From the NCBI RefSeq assembly GCF_020360975.1, contig NW_025408680.1, positions 496,001-560,000 of the forward strand: a DNA stretch of 64,000 nucleotides, written 5' to 3'. Position numbers and translations under genes: made by a program. Shown here in pieces: positions 1 through 12,865 of the stretch (positions within the stretch are counted from its first letter, which is position 1; every line of letters starts with the position of its first letter). Under the pieces are notes generated by a model. That model was not told the origin of the DNA. It ran no database searches and saw only the letters and a program-made list of their open reading frames with translations. Source of the stretch: Hirsutella rhossiliensis (taxonomy: Eukaryota; Ascomycota; Sordariomycetes; Hypocreales; Ophiocordycipitaceae).

Positions 1-559
1 CCCCTTAGGGGCCGAGACGGGAAGACTAACTAAAAAAGCTGCTTCTAGATCTTCTTCTTATTCTATAAGAGGAGGCGTAGGGAGGTAGGCGTATTCTAGC
101 TCTACCGCTTTCCTATAGTCTCCTTCTTCTTCTAGATTATCTAATCTAGTAGCTTCCTCTTCTTCGAAGTCGGCGTTATCCTCGACTGCTTCGACGTCGG
201 TTTCTTCTTCCGTTTCTTCGTCTAGGACTTCTTCTTAAGACTGTTAGGAAGGGGGGATTTAAATCTTCTAAATTAGCTAACGTTAAGAGAGTAAGAGGGG
301 CTATTAATCCCTCTTTCCGTCGAAGAAGCTAGATTCGTCGAAAATTATATCCCTAGTCGAAATAACCTTCTATAGAAGAGGAATCTAGATCTAAAAGATA
401 TTCGTAGAATTATAACTAACGAGGTAACTAATAAAGGCTCTAGGATTAAGCTTTCTTTTCTTCTTCCTTTTTAGCTATATATCGGTAGTTATAGCGTATG
501 CCTTATAGCCGTAGGCACGAAGGTAGGCTAGCGAGGCCCTCTTCTTCGTAAAGAGCTTA

Positions 560-1500
560 AGGGGGGATTTCTAGTTTATTCCTTAGTTTAGTTCCCTAGG
601 GTCCTTAGGGTCCCTAGGGGTCCGGTTCTAAAGGTAATAAGCGGTCTTAACGACTTCCCTCTAAAGGTCGTAGGGAAGCCTCGTAGTAAGTCTTATCGTA
701 CGGGCCCTTTCTATTATAGCACCCCCTAATCTTTCTACCCCTCCGTTCTAGGCCTAGGTATTCGGTGCTAACGGGAGGGGTAAAATGCCCCTTTTTCGAA
801 GCTAATTTAAGATATCCTTCGTAAATAGCTCTCCGTTAGACCGTATCTTCTTTACCTTATAGCCGAAGTAGGATTTTATCTAGTTAACGAAGTCCCGGAG
901 GGCAGACTAGTTATACTTACTTAGGTAGGTCCGTAAGAAATAGGGGAAAACTATCCCTAAAAAGGCGTCTATAAAAAACATTACCTTAACGAAGCTTTCC
1001 TAATCCCTAGAGACGTCGGTCTAGTCGACCTAAATTTCCTTATACGGCTGGTCCGGCCGTAAAGGCGTTCGTCTAGAAATTCGTCTCCTAGTCTTTCCTT
1101 AGCCGTAGTATTCGTATTCGATGGTCTTTAGGCCCCTTATTCGTACGCCCTATTATTAGCCTAGCTTATATAAAGCTAGGGGGCCCGGGTAACCGAGTCG
1201 TGCGTACTAAAGAATGCCGTCTCCTTAAGCTACTAAAAGAGGGTCTTTTATAGTAGACCTATTCCTCCTAGTAGGGAAAGCTAACTTCTTAAGTATTTCC
1301 TTCCTATAAATAGGTTAGAATTCGAGAACGAATTAACCGAATTTCTCCTCGATAAGCTTAATAGTCTAATTCTTCTAGACTAGCCTCGTAGGCTTAGACG
1401 TCGTATCCTAGAAGATTCCTTCCTCTTAAAGAAGGTAGAAGGAAATTAGGCTCGTTAAAAATCGAAGGCAAAAAGCTACCCTTTTTCGTCGAAGAATTCG
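560..1500 (-). pseudogene. copia integrase relic
   Basis: Minus-strand reading gives a recognisable copia integrase tail: an ER-x-GG..ERAR stretch, a TRLP motif and, after a RIP stop, the hallmark NRTP (near 650-760). An ERLGDEF-like pre-integrase/zinc region lies upstream, near 1100. Glu of the DDE triad lies in the VERLGG stretch. Trp and Gln codons are replaced by TAG/TAA, as CpA-directed RIP predicts. The wording differs from the copia element at 63 kb, so the two are different families. Confidence 0.75.
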
Positions 1501-2039
1501 TATAGATCTATTAGGTAATTTTATCGTGAAATTTACCCTTCCGTATCCCTCTATCCGTACGGTTAATTCCCCGGCAATAAGATATTCCCTCCGTGCCTTC
1601 TTAAAGGACCGGAATCGTAAGAGTATATTATAGATATCGAGGGAAGTACTAGAGTTAAGGATAGCTGATTTTCGTAGGGGATAGTTAGAGGGTCCTAACG
1701 GTTAGTCTTACTAATTCGTAGGGAAGACGAATGCCGGATTTGCTATACTAACGATTTTTCCTCGAATTTGCGGCTTAAATAAGGGCAGCGGCGTTAGTTA
1801 CTATTTCTTAGTAACCCGAATCTTATCTATCTTCTTTTGCAACGAGGGGTCCTCCTTAAGAGACTATTATATCGTTTCTTATAGCCTCTTTAAAGGGTTA
1901 AATCCTTTAGGTCGGTTTTCCTCGAAGACCTACTAGTATTATAATAATCGATAGCCTAGGGATTTATAGGCTAGGTAGCCGTTTCGTCTAGTCTTTCGTT
2001 TCTTCGAGGAATCCTCGTCCCGATCTAGAAGGTCTGCTT

Positions 2040-3105
2040 AAAAACCTCCCCTTTTTACCCCTTATTGCTAATTTTAACGAAGAGGTTCGATTTCGACTAG
2101 TTCCCTGATTTTTCGACTAACGGACTAAAAGGTCTATTAGGGGACTAGTCGGGCCGGTCTGACTAACGGGACCGGTGCCTGGGCCGGGCCCGGAGCAAGA
2201 TACGGAGCCGGGGCCGGGGCCATAGCTGTAGTTAACGACGGCGTTAAGGCTCTCGAGGGAGGAGGAGCCGAAGGAGCAACAGCCGCAGCAGCAGCAGCGG
2301 GAGCCGTAGCAGTAGGGGCTGTAGCAGCTGCAGGGGCTGCAGCAGCTGCAGGGGCTGCAGCAGCTGCAGGGGCAGCAGGTCGAGCCGTCTAGGTCGAGTG
2401 CTAGCCACGAAGGAATAAGACTGCTTACTGTTATACTCTAGCAGCCTCTTCGTCTAGTTCCCGGCTAGCCTCTCGAAAGATAGTCGAGTAACCGTTACTA
2501 ATAGGCTTTATTAGCAGAGATATATCCTATAGCTACTAGCCGGAAAGAGCTTCTATAAGGAAGTATTAGTTAGCTTCCTCGAGGATTTCTTCCTACTTAG
2601 CTAGCTACGAAGAAGCTAGTAGGTTCTTAGCAGAAAAGGCTCCTAGGTAGGCCGTATAGGTCTTCCTAATACGGTTAGTTATATAGCCCCTCGAGGGAGC
2701 TATCGAGGTCTCGAGCTTTAAAAGCCACTGCCTAGGAGTCTCTTCCTCTCGAAGAGTAATTAGCTTTACGGCACTAACGGATTCCGTTATCGCCGTGCGT
2801 GCAGTAGTTAGCAGCTTCGTCTTATAAAGGTATTCCTTACGGTGACTCTCGTAGTTACCTAAGGCAGTAGAAAAAGCTCTCTATTATATAGAGGTTAGCT
2901 CGGAGAAGAGGGTAGCTCCCTCTATAAAGTCCGTTGCTCTAGGACGAAGAGGGGGCTCGAGAGGGTCCTGCTTATTAGAGAAGACTAAATTATAGATAGT
3001 TCTATCTATACGAGCCCGTAGCTCCTTTACCTACTTATCCTAATCTTAGGGCTCTATAAGAATTATCCTACGGACCGTAGGGATAGTAGAGGAGTCGTTT
3101 TTCAA
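2040..3105 (-). pseudogene. copia gag relic with Ala/Pro-rich tail
   Basis: Minus-strand reading gives a gag-like protein: a stretch of ATDFIEGATLFSEL type near 2910, LREEETPRQWLLKLETS near 2730, and an Ala/Pro-rich tail at about 2220-2400. Only a few stops interrupt it, so this is the best preserved part of the element. No intact start codon was found at the expected place near 3100. The assignment as gag rests on position ahead of integrase and on general resemblance to fungal copia gag proteins. Confidence 0.6.
2277..2375. repeat. GCAGCTGCAGGGGCT-type short tandem repeat
   Basis: Imperfect GCAGCAGC and GGGGCTGCAGCAGCTGCA units repeat here and encode the Ala/Pro-rich gag tail on the minus strand. 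It is one of the few places in the RIPed block where TG and CA survive. Confidence 0.7.
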
Positions 3106-5074
3106 TATTATTACGGGGAAAGGTAGAAAAGTCGGTTAAAAATCGGCTTTTCTAGTAAGAGGGGTAAAAGGAAGCTACGAGGGATATAAGAAAGGTGCCT
3201 TTTGCAGTAGCCGGAAGGTATAGGAATTCTATTCCTCCCGGGCTTATAACTCTCGCGAAGAGAGATACGAGAAGTATATAAAAATATACGAAGGTAAAAT
3301 TAAAAGTAAAGGGTCGGATAGGCAGGGCTAAGAGATTTAATTCTTATAGGAGCAGCAATTAAGGCAAGGGAGTAATTATTATATTGCCTTAATTTTCCTT
3401 CTTTCCTCTATCTAACGCCCCTCTTTATACCCGTGTAGTATCTTAATTAATAAAGAAGATCTTACTTAAAGAAGCTACTAATATCCCTTTAACTACCGAG
3501 CTTTTTACCGGTTTTTCTCCTCCTTTCTAGCCTTTACCGGCATATCCGTCTTATCTCTCGCTACCTCTATAGGAAGCTATCGCTACTTATACTTCCCCTT
3601 ATGCCCCTACCCTCCTCTCTGCACCTCCTTTTAGCTCCTTCCTTAAAACCTATTTTTTAGCTTCCTAGGTCCCTTATACTAAGGGATATCTCCGAGAACT
3701 ACGAAATTAAGCTACGCTTCGCAATAACAATAATAGTTATAAAAGTAGCTAAAGATAATATAGAGAGTAGTTTACTCTTTCTTAAATATCTATAAGGAAA
3801 ACTCGCGGTAGCTTTAGTATAAGTTAAAGAATAAGATAAAGAATGCTAGGTCGAACCGATTAAGCTTACTTACCCTACTTATAAAGAATTAGATTATAAG
3901 TGCCTTAAAGTCTAATAAGTATTAAAGGAAGTTAGGTTTATAACTAATATAATTAGCGTAATATAAATAGCCTAAGGACTATTTAATTAATAAACTTTAA
4001 AGGTAATAAAACTAAAGAAAGATAAATTTATTATATAGGAAGTAGTACTCTTAATAAGATACTAGGAGATAACTTTAAAGGACCTTATAGCGATTCCTAT
4101 AATATATATAAATACGGTCCTTATACCTTTCCGCTCGCTTAAGTATATATAAGACCTACCCTATATTTAAGTACGACTTAGTAGCTAGAAAGCTAAAGTT
4201 CTAAGTGCCTTAATTAATACTAGGTCTAAAGGAAACCTTATTATTAAAAGATATATAAACGTATATAGGCTTAAAATCCTACTAATAAGAGCATTAATAA
4301 CGGCGTATACTAGGTCCCTTATAGATATAGTTAGGGAGGTAGAGACTAATCTCTATCTAGGTACGGCCTAGATAATAATCTATCTTTATATTACGCTAGA
4401 TAGAGTCTTAGTCCCCTTTATCTTAGGCATACTATCTATTAAAGCTATATATATATTATTTAATTATTCCCTAAGGAACGGGGATATATAGGTTAAATAT
4501 TAGATCGGCTCTATCTAGGTAGTTACGCTAGCGGTAGGAGCTATTAAATAAGAGCTTTTAGATAAGGTTAATATAGTAAAATCCTTTTAGGCTATAACCT
4601 TAATAGTTAATAAAGACGTATATAAAAGACTAAAGCTCGAGGAGGCTATATAGGAAACAGCTACCTAGCTCCTAAGAAATTCTTTTTACGCTTTAGTAAT
4701 AAAAGTTAAAGAAGATAACCTAGGAGCTACTTAATAATTATAGAGAGAAACCCTTATAGATACCTTAACGGCTAAGATTCTCTTACTAGGAGGTAAGATC
4801 CTTAGTTATAGAGGGGGTGCTAACTAAGTCCCTAACCTAGCTTACGCTAGTATAAACGAGCCCTTAATAGCACTAGTATAATAGTAATTAATTATAGATA
4901 AAGGAGATAAAGCGATTCTAGCTATTAGATCTAAGATAGTAAACGAGATTATTAAAGTTATAGTTATAGAGGCTATAGGAGAATTTAAAAAAAACATTAT
5001 TAAGGCTAGAAAGAAGTTCCGAAAGATCTAAAAGGTTAAAGTTAAGATACGGAGGAAACGACCTATTAGATTAT

Positions 5075-5641
5075 TATAAGGAACGGTGTCCTACTATAAA
5101 TAAAGCAGCTATAATATACTCTCTTAATTATATAAGCTAATAAGTAGTATATTAATTATAGATAAAATCTTATCCTATAGAGCAAGAATCGCTCGTTATT
5201 TTATATATTATTATATATTAAACGGGATGCCGGTTATCGTATAATCGGGAATCGAAGGAATAGAGCTAGCTTAGAATACTAGCTAAGACCTCTTAAGAAT
5301 ACTAGCACGACCAACCTCCTTTAAACACGAATATTAGTAGAACTAAGATACTTCTAGATTTACTCGAGGTATCACGGAATTCCCTAGTCTTAGGGCTATA
5401 TAGCAGCCTAAATCTAGTCCCGAAAGGTTCTTCCGTTTAGCTATAATTATCTATATAAGATAGCATGTCTACTAGTAGATAAATAGAGAATTATTAACTT
5501 TAATACCTCTTCTATATACTAATATACTACTAATAAATTCCGTTGAAAATCCTACCTTATACTCCTTCTTCCCCTCTATTACGTAGTCTTACGCGATTCC
5601 TTAATATCCTAAAATTCCGCTTTTACTTATATACCTTAAGA
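5075..5641. repeat. 567-bp solo-LTR-like insertion, copy A, with 5-bp target duplication
   Basis: Begins TATAAGG and ends CCTTAAGA, flanked on both sides by ATTAT (5070-5074 and 5642-5646). The empty site is visible in gypsy copy 2 near 12,450, where TTAGATTAT runs straight into ATAATCTAAG. A second copy lies at 28,458-29,025 with a different target duplication. The length, 5-bp duplication and TA..A ends (expected from TG..CA after RIP at the left end) fit a solo LTR, but no matching internal region is in the window. A non-autonomous DNA element is the alternative. Confidence 0.75.
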
Positions 5642-6059
5642 ATTATATAATCTAAGAGTTAATACTCTCCTTAAAAGAAAAGTAAATAAGATTAACCTTA
5701 TTAACGATGCTTTATTAGACGGCTTAACGCTAAAAGGGGACCCTAACTAAAAGAAGACTAAATAGAATACTATTAAAGATAAGATATAGCCTTAACCCTA
5801 CCTAGAATACTTAGTAGGAAAATTCTTAAGTATATAGAAAGGAAAGCGGCTAACGTAAGAAAGACTTAAAGTAATCTACGAATAATTTAAGGGCTTTCTT
5901 ATAGAGGTAGAAATCCGGATCTTCGATAGTATTTTATTTAATAGGGAAGTAGCGTTATCCTAAGACTTTATAAAAAGAGGTAGAGTTAACCTAGCTATAG
6001 CCCTACTATAGGTTATTAAGATAATAGAATATAAGGTATAGTTAGTAGCCTTAATCCCG

Positions 6060-7420
6060 ATCTTAAAAGCGATAGAGTAGAAAGTTATCGATATCTTTAA
6101 AATTAAACTAAAAATAAGAGTCCTTAAAAAAGGGTATAGGCCTTATAAGAACCCTTTTTTCTTAGTAGTAAAGAAAGATAGAAGACTACGCTTAATTAAT
6201 TCCGCTACGCGTATAAATACCGTTATAATAAGAAATATAAACCTACTACCGAATATAGATAAGTTTAGCGACTACTTCTTAATATATAAGATCCTTTCCC
6301 TCCTAGACCTTTTTTTAGGCTATAATTAGATCCCTCTTAATATTAAAAGCTATAACTTAACGATATTTACGATACCTATTAGCCTCTTATATATATATAT
6401 ACTCCCTTAAAGGGCTATAAACTTAGTCGGCTAATTTATAGGGATAATATAAAGAATCCTATAAGACTTAATACTAAATATCTATAGGAATTTCCTCGAT
6501 AATATAGGTATTAAGGGGCCCGATATAACGTATAATAATAAAGAGGTAGCGCTAAGAGTAAGGTAATTTATTTTCGAATACCTTATTAACCTCGATAAAG
6601 TCCTAGTTAACGTTAAACTCTTTAGTTATACGATTATAGGGGCTAAATTAAAATTCTACTAGTAAGTAACCGAAGTTATCGGTTATATTTATAGAATAAA
6701 TAAAAGGTGCCCTATAGAAGATAAAGTTTTAAAATTAAGGAATAGATAAGATACCTTAATATAATATATATTAAAGCTTTCCTTAGTATTATAGGATACT
6801 ATTAAATCTAAATTAAATAGTTCGCTATCTTAGTAAAACCCTTTATAGACCTACTAAAGAAAGAAGTCTATTAAGAATAGGGAGATAAATAAATAAAAGC
6901 GATAGCTGCCCTTAAGGAAGCTATTATTAATCTAGTCTTTTTAGAATCCCTCGACGTTAGCCTAAAAAGAGAAGATATTATTCTAATATATAATACTAGT
7001 CTACTTAGCTAAGGGGCAGTCTTAATATAAATCGTTAATAGAAAGAGGCGCTTTATAAGGTTTAAAAGTAAAACATAGTTACTAGTAAAAACTAAATATA
7101 ATATAATAAAGAGGGAGTATAAGGCTATATTAAGTACGCTTAGGAAACTAAGAATATACTTATATAGCGTATATTTTATCCTAGAAACTAATATATAAGT
7201 CCTAGTTAATTAATTAAAAGATGCCCTTAAAGACGTCCTTAAAGCTATAGTAACTCGCTAGATAAGCTATATTTTCCTCTTTAACTTTACTATATAATAT
7301 ATTAAAGGTAAGAAGAATAGTATAGCTAATAGACTCTTAAGAAAGCCTAAAGGACCTTTTAATATATTAAATAGGGAAATAGAAAGCGATATTAAAGAAT
7401 TTATAGACTTTTACTTAAAC
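6060..7420 (+). pseudogene. gypsy reverse transcriptase / RNase H relic
   Basis: The order of motifs is that of Ty3/gypsy pol. An approach segment with LKKGYRPYKNPFFLVVKKD lies near 6120-6180, then RLINSATRIN and LLPNIDKFSDYF. Next come the fingers/palm segment with LDLFLGYN and the RARYNVNNEEV-like stretch after the catalytic region. SGYD has lost its Asp and Trp/Gln codons are stops. The second copy at about 14,750-16,100 reads the same way. Confidence 0.75.
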
Positions 7421-8167
7421 GTAGTATAAGGGACTAAGCTATAAAGGGACTACTTAAAAGAATCGAGGATAATTATAGACTTCCTTTAAACGTTAAAACG
7501 GCTAGAGGGCTATTTTAAATAAGACTATAGAAAGTTACGTTTAAAGAGTCTAAATTTCTACGTTAAAGATTAAAAGCTTTAGCGACTCCCTAAGAAGGAA
7601 GAAAGGGGACCTATATTAGTTATAAACGACCTAAAAGAATAGAAAAAGATTATCGTAAAGTACTACGCGTAAATAGGATATAAAGGACGATAAGTTATAT
7701 ATATATTTATAAAGGATAGGTATTAATAAGCTAGCCTTTAAAACGATATTTATAGCGTAATCTCTTCTTATAAAGAATACTAATACTTTATAACTAAGAG
7801 ACCTTAGGAAGTCGTAACCGCGACTACGCCTAGCTACCCTATAAGTAAGATTTACTTTAATAGCTAGTATATACTATCTAATTATAGGTATTTATACCTT
7901 ATAGAAGTATAAGACGACCTTACTAAATAAGTAGAAGTAACCTTAGTTAAAGAAATTACTATAGGAGCTATAACTAAATTTATACTCTTTATTATTTATA
8001 GGTATAGCGTAATACTATATACTATAATTAATAGAGGACCTAAAATAAAGAAAGACTTTAAGTATATCCTAGAGGATATAAGCGTTAAAGTTATCTAAAC
8101 TTTGGTATATAATCTAAAGGCGAATATAGTAGTAGAATAAGGGTACTAAAGGTTAATAATAGTACTT

Positions 8168-8618
8168 TAACGGGGGCATCTATACCCTAAGGAATATATA
8201 TAGCCCGCGTAGTAGAGTCTTTAGTAGGGTCCTTAGTAGGATCCTTAGTAGAGTCTCTAGCTAGCCCTCTTCTTAATTAGATAATCCCTTAGCCCTTATT
8301 CGTCTAGGGAAGAAGGAGGGAAAATTCGGTCTATAAAAGAGGTCTCTTTTCCTCCTTAGCTAGTAAATAGCATCTTCTTTTATTACTATTATCTTCTTCT
8401 TTTATTATTAGCATCGATATCTTCTTCTATTATTATTATCTTCTTCTATATCCTCTTTTACTAATATACCTTTTTAGCCCTCTTTACTTTTACCTTACCC
8501 TACCTAGTACTTTCTTATTTCCTTTATCCCCCTTAGACCCCCTCGTCCTTTAGTATCTAGCTACTACTATTGCCGTTAGCATAGGTATATTTTTAGGTAT
8601 ATACCGTAGCTACCGTTA
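8168..8618 (+). repeat. gypsy 5' LTR, RIPed (TAACGG..CCGTTA)
   Basis: Bounded by the inverted ends TAACGG and CCGTTA, the RIPed forms of TGACGG and CCGTCA. It matches the un-RIPed LTR at 40,624-41,014 over nearly its whole length, including the TCTATAAAAGAGG promoter-like TATA stretch near 8330. It is about 60 bp longer than the clean copy because of a CTTCTTTTATTA-type simple repeat at about 8370-8455. It interrupts gypsy copy 1 and is followed by leader and gag, so it acts as the 5' LTR of copy 2. Confidence 0.75.
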
Positions 8619-9389
8619 AAACTAGTTTCTAGGGCGTAAACTCGTTATTCTATTTTATTTATATAGCGACGAGTAGCTTTATAAAGCCGAGAATACCTAG
8701 AGGACGACGGTACTATTTAGAAAAAATAAAATCTAGGGATTTAATAATTAAAGTAGCAACTACCTTAATAGCTAGAGTTAGGGACCTAATAAGGCGATAG
8801 ACTTACCAGGAAATAAATAATTAGATAATGCCTTCGCTAGTAGTAAAGGAAAAGCAATAAGCTAATACTAAAAAACCCTAAGCTCTTATTATTAACCCTA
8901 TAACCCCTAATACTAGCGACTTAGTTAAGAAACTATAATCCTTATATAATACTTTAAAAGATATAAATAATAATAATAGCGTAATCTAAACTATTCTAGA
9001 ACCCTACTAAGACCTTTTACTTATATACGTACTAATAATATTAATATAGGTACTAACGAGGGATACCTTAATAACCTTAACCTTAGCTCTCTTCTACGCG
9101 GTAGCTTATAGAGAACGCCTACCTCTTACTAATAGATAAGAAAGTAAGTAATAAGATAGTTATAATAAGATATCTTTTAACTCCGAAAACTCTAACTCTA
9201 AATTTTATAACCTTATAATCTATAGGTATACTATATCTAGAAACGCTAACCGTTAAGAGGGATTATTTAATCCTACTAATAGCGATATAAAGAAAATTAA
9301 GGTAGATATTAATAAGATTACTAATAGACTTAGAGATATACTTACTAGAAGCTAAGATAACCTTATAGGAAGACTCTACTAACTATAAC

Positions 9390-10650
9390 TCCTACCTATT
9401 AGTAAATTTAATAGTAAAAATATAACTAAATTCCTTAAGAAGTTCGAATAAGAGATACGCGTTAACTATATCTACGATAAAGATAAAATAGACTAGCTTA
9501 AAGTCTATATCTCCTTTATATAAGCCCCTACTATTAAAATTCTTACGGACGGACTTACCTAAGAAGAAGTAAAGAAGAGACTCCTTTAATACTACTATAT
9601 ATATAATATTAAATAACTAGAAACTACTAACGACTGCTTAAACTATTATAATACTAAAAAGCCTAAGACTATTACGGAAGTTATAGAATAGCTTAGTCTC
9701 TACTTATACTTATAGCGTAAGGTATAACTTAATAGCTAGGAAGAATCTATAGTCTAGTTATACTTTATTTACTATATAATGCTAAAGAAGCTTATTATTA
9801 ACGTTATAGAGAGAAATAAAAAGATATCTAAAGTTATCTCGAAACTCCTATATAAAAGCCTTATCTATATAATTAATAACTACTTAGTACCTCGCTAAGA
9901 TATTAAGCGACGAGTTATAATATCTAAAGTTTATAATTAAAAGCTTAAGAACCTAAAGAAAGACTAGCTCTTTAAGGAAATTAATAAAGTAATAAAAGAA
10001 GCTAAATTTAATAAGGGCAAAGAAAAACTTCTTAAAGAGCTAAAGAAAATAAATAAGAAACCTAGATAGCCTATAAAGGGGATCTTAGACCTAATAAAAG
10101 CCTTTAAAGATATAAAGATTAACCTTACTCGCTAGTAAGAGTAGATATTTAACTAGCTTAATAGGGAATAGAGATATATTAGTAGTAAAGGCTACTCTTT
10201 AAGTTATAGATAAGGAGGTAGCGTAAATACTATCGGATTTTACTACCTATCTAATTAATATATATAGTTTTAGGTTAATACTTTTAACTAGCCTAAGAGA
10301 TACTTTTATTATAGTAAAGAAGGATACTACCTTAATAAGTATAAGGTATACTCTTAGGACTATAAGATCGGATTTATAATATATAAAGTAGTAAATAGGA
10401 CTCTTTACCTTAAAAGAAAAGATAATAAAAGCGTAATTCCCTTAGTACTTACTAATAGGTTTTCTTAAATAGGTATATATATTTAAAGGCTTATTATATA
10501 CTAGGTAGATATATAGCTAGACTCCTTTATATTACTACTTATAAAATAGGTTAAAGCTATAGTTATACTATCTTACTTAAATTAAGCTACTAGTAAAAGA
10601 GAATCCGGTTTCTTAGACTAGTTTTAGAGATATAGAAGCCTATATAAGTA
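9390..10650 (+). pseudogene. gypsy gag relic
   Basis: Plus-strand reading, ignoring stops, gives a long Lys/Leu/Ile/Tyr-rich protein with FLKKFE-like and LSLYLYL-like stretches and a Cys-poor C-terminal part (about 10,180-10,400). The order before protease and reverse transcriptase identifies it as gag. Codons are extremely biased to TA-containing triplets. The CCHC knuckle cannot be read because Cys and His codons were mutated. Confidence 0.55.
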
Positions 10651-12865
10651 AAAGCTAAGGAATCTAAAAGTAAGCGATATAAGAAAAGAAGTAAGAAGGA
10701 TATTAGTTATTATAATTATAGATAACTTATAATAAAGCGATATATATAATTAGATAATCTATATAACTATAATAGGGATTAATGCCTATAAGGGGAAAAG
10801 ATAAAGAGTTAAAGAGGATATAAAGGAAATCGAGATAATAAGAATAGTAAAAACTAGCTTAAAGATTATCCCTATATACTATAGATATAGAGTAGATCTA
10901 GATAAGAAGTTCGATAGACTTATAGATAAAATCGTCGGAGAAATTATATATAAAAGAATCCTAATCCCTTTAAATTACCTAATTAACTTTATTCCTTAAC
11001 TAAGTAAGAGACTTAGTATAAGATATATAGATATAGCCTAAGGTATAAAAAACACTAAATTCTAGACCTTAGAGAAAGTAAAGAGTAATATAAGACCTTA
11101 TAGAGCTATAATAACGGTTATAAAAGTAGCTAAAGATAATATAGAGAGTAGTTTACTCCTCCTTAAATATCTATAAGGAAAACTCGCGGTAGCTTTAGTA
11201 TAAGTCGAAGAATAGGACGAAGAATACTAAGTCGAACTAATTAAGCTACTTACTTACCTTACTTATAAAAAATCGGATTATAAGTGCCTCGAAGTTTAAT
11301 AACTACTAAAGGAAGTTAGGTTTATAACTAATACGATTAGCGTAATATAACTAGCCTAAAGACTATTTAATTAATAAACTCTAGAGGTAATAAGACCGGA
11401 GAAAGATAAATTTATTATATAGGAAGTAGTACTCTTAATAAGATACTAAGAGATAACTCTAGAGGACCTTATAACGATTCCTATAATATATATAAATATA
11501 GTCCTTATACCTTTCCGCTCGCTTAAGTATATATAAGACCTACCTTATATTTAAGTACGACTTAATAGCTAGAAAGCTAAAGTTCTAAGCGCCTTAATTA
11601 ATACTAGGTCTAAAGGAAACCTTATTACTAAAAGATATATAAACGTATATAAGCTTAAAATCCTACTAATAAGAGTATTAATAACGGCGTATACTAAGTC
11701 CCCTATAAATATAGTTAAGGAGGTAGAGACTAATCTCTATCTAAGTATAGCCTAGATATTAATCCGTCTTTATATTACGCTAGATAGAGTCTTAGTCCCT
11801 TTTATCCTAGGCATACTATTTATTAGAGACGCGCGTATATTATTTAATTATTCCTTAAGGAACGGGGATATATAGGTTAAATATTAAATCGGTACTATCT
11901 AGGTAGTTACGCTAGCGGTAGGAGCTATTAAATAGGAGCTTCTAGACAAGGTCGATATAGTAAAATCCTTTTAGGCTATAACCTTAATAGTTAATAAAGA
12001 TATATACGAAAGACTAAAGCTTAAGGAGGCTATATAGGAAATAGCTACCTAGCTCCTAAGAAATTTCTTTTAGGCTTTAGTAATAGAAGTTAAAGAAGAT
12101 AACCTAGGAGCTACTTAATAATTATAGAGAGAAACCCTTATAGATACCTTAATAGCCGAGATTCTCTTACTAGGAGGTAAGATCCTTAGTTATAGAGGGG
12201 GTGCTAACTAAGTCCCTAACCTAGCTTACGCTAGCGTAAACGAGCCCTTAATAATACTAGTATAATAGTAATTAATTATAGATAAAGGAGATAAAGCGAT
12301 TCTAGCTATTAGATCTAAGATAGTAAAAGAGATTATTAAAGTTATAGTTATAGAGGCTATAAGAGAATTTAAGAAAAATTTTATTAAAGCTAGAAAGAAG
12401 TTCTAAAAGACCTAGAAGGTTAAAGTTAAGATAAGGAGGAAACGACCTATTAGATTATATAATCTAAGAGTTAATACTCTCTTTAAAAGAAAAGTAGATA
12501 AGATTAACCCTATTAATAATACTCTATTAGACGGCTCGACGCTAAAAGGGGACCTTAACTAAAAGAAGACTAAATAGAATACTATTAAAGATAAGATATA
12601 GCCTAGACCCTATATAGAATACTTAATAGGAAAATTCTTAAGTATATAGAAAGGAAAGCGGCTAATATAAGAAAGACTTAAAGTAATCTACGAATAATTT
12701 AAGGGCTTTCTTATAAAGGTAGAAATCCGGATCTTCGATAGTATTCTATTTAATAAGGAAGTAGCGTTATCCTAGGACTTTATAGAAAGAGGTAGAGTTA
12801 ACCTAGCTATAGCCCTACTATAGGTTATTAAGATAATAGAATATAAGGTATAGTAAGTAGCCTTA

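Larger units (their letters stand above)
1..3729 (-). mobile_element. RIPed Ty1/copia retrotransposon, left part outside window
   Basis: On the minus strand, conceptual reading through RIP stops shows gag (about 3105-2040) followed by integrase (about 1500-560). That gag-integrase order and the integrase wording are of Ty1/copia type. The right boundary is placed at 3729, where the minus strand begins TGTTATTGCG (a TG start, as LTRs have) and the flank then aligns with a second copy of the host gypsy element near 11,115. The element is therefore inserted in gypsy sequence, and reverse transcriptase would lie left of position 1. There are many in-frame stops and CpA is nearly absent, so the element is dead. 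The inner LTR boundary was not found. Confidence 0.8.
3730..8167 (+). mobile_element. RIPed Ty3/gypsy element, copy 1 (both ends cut)
   Basis: Aligns from about 3730 with gypsy copy 2 from about 11,110. The left end is cut by the copia insertion at 3729. The right end is cut at 8168 by an LTR; the uninterrupted sequence can be seen in copy 2 near 16,835. Conceptual reading shows a gypsy reverse transcriptase at about 6100-6900: a YKNPFF-LVVKKD block, DLFLGYN where SGYD is expected, and an LDDIG-type catalytic region decayed to a D*Y form. RNase H follows at about 6900-7400 and the start of integrase at about 7800-8167. A ~567-bp repeat is inserted at 5075. There are dense TAA/TAG stops throughout. 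Confidence 0.8.
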
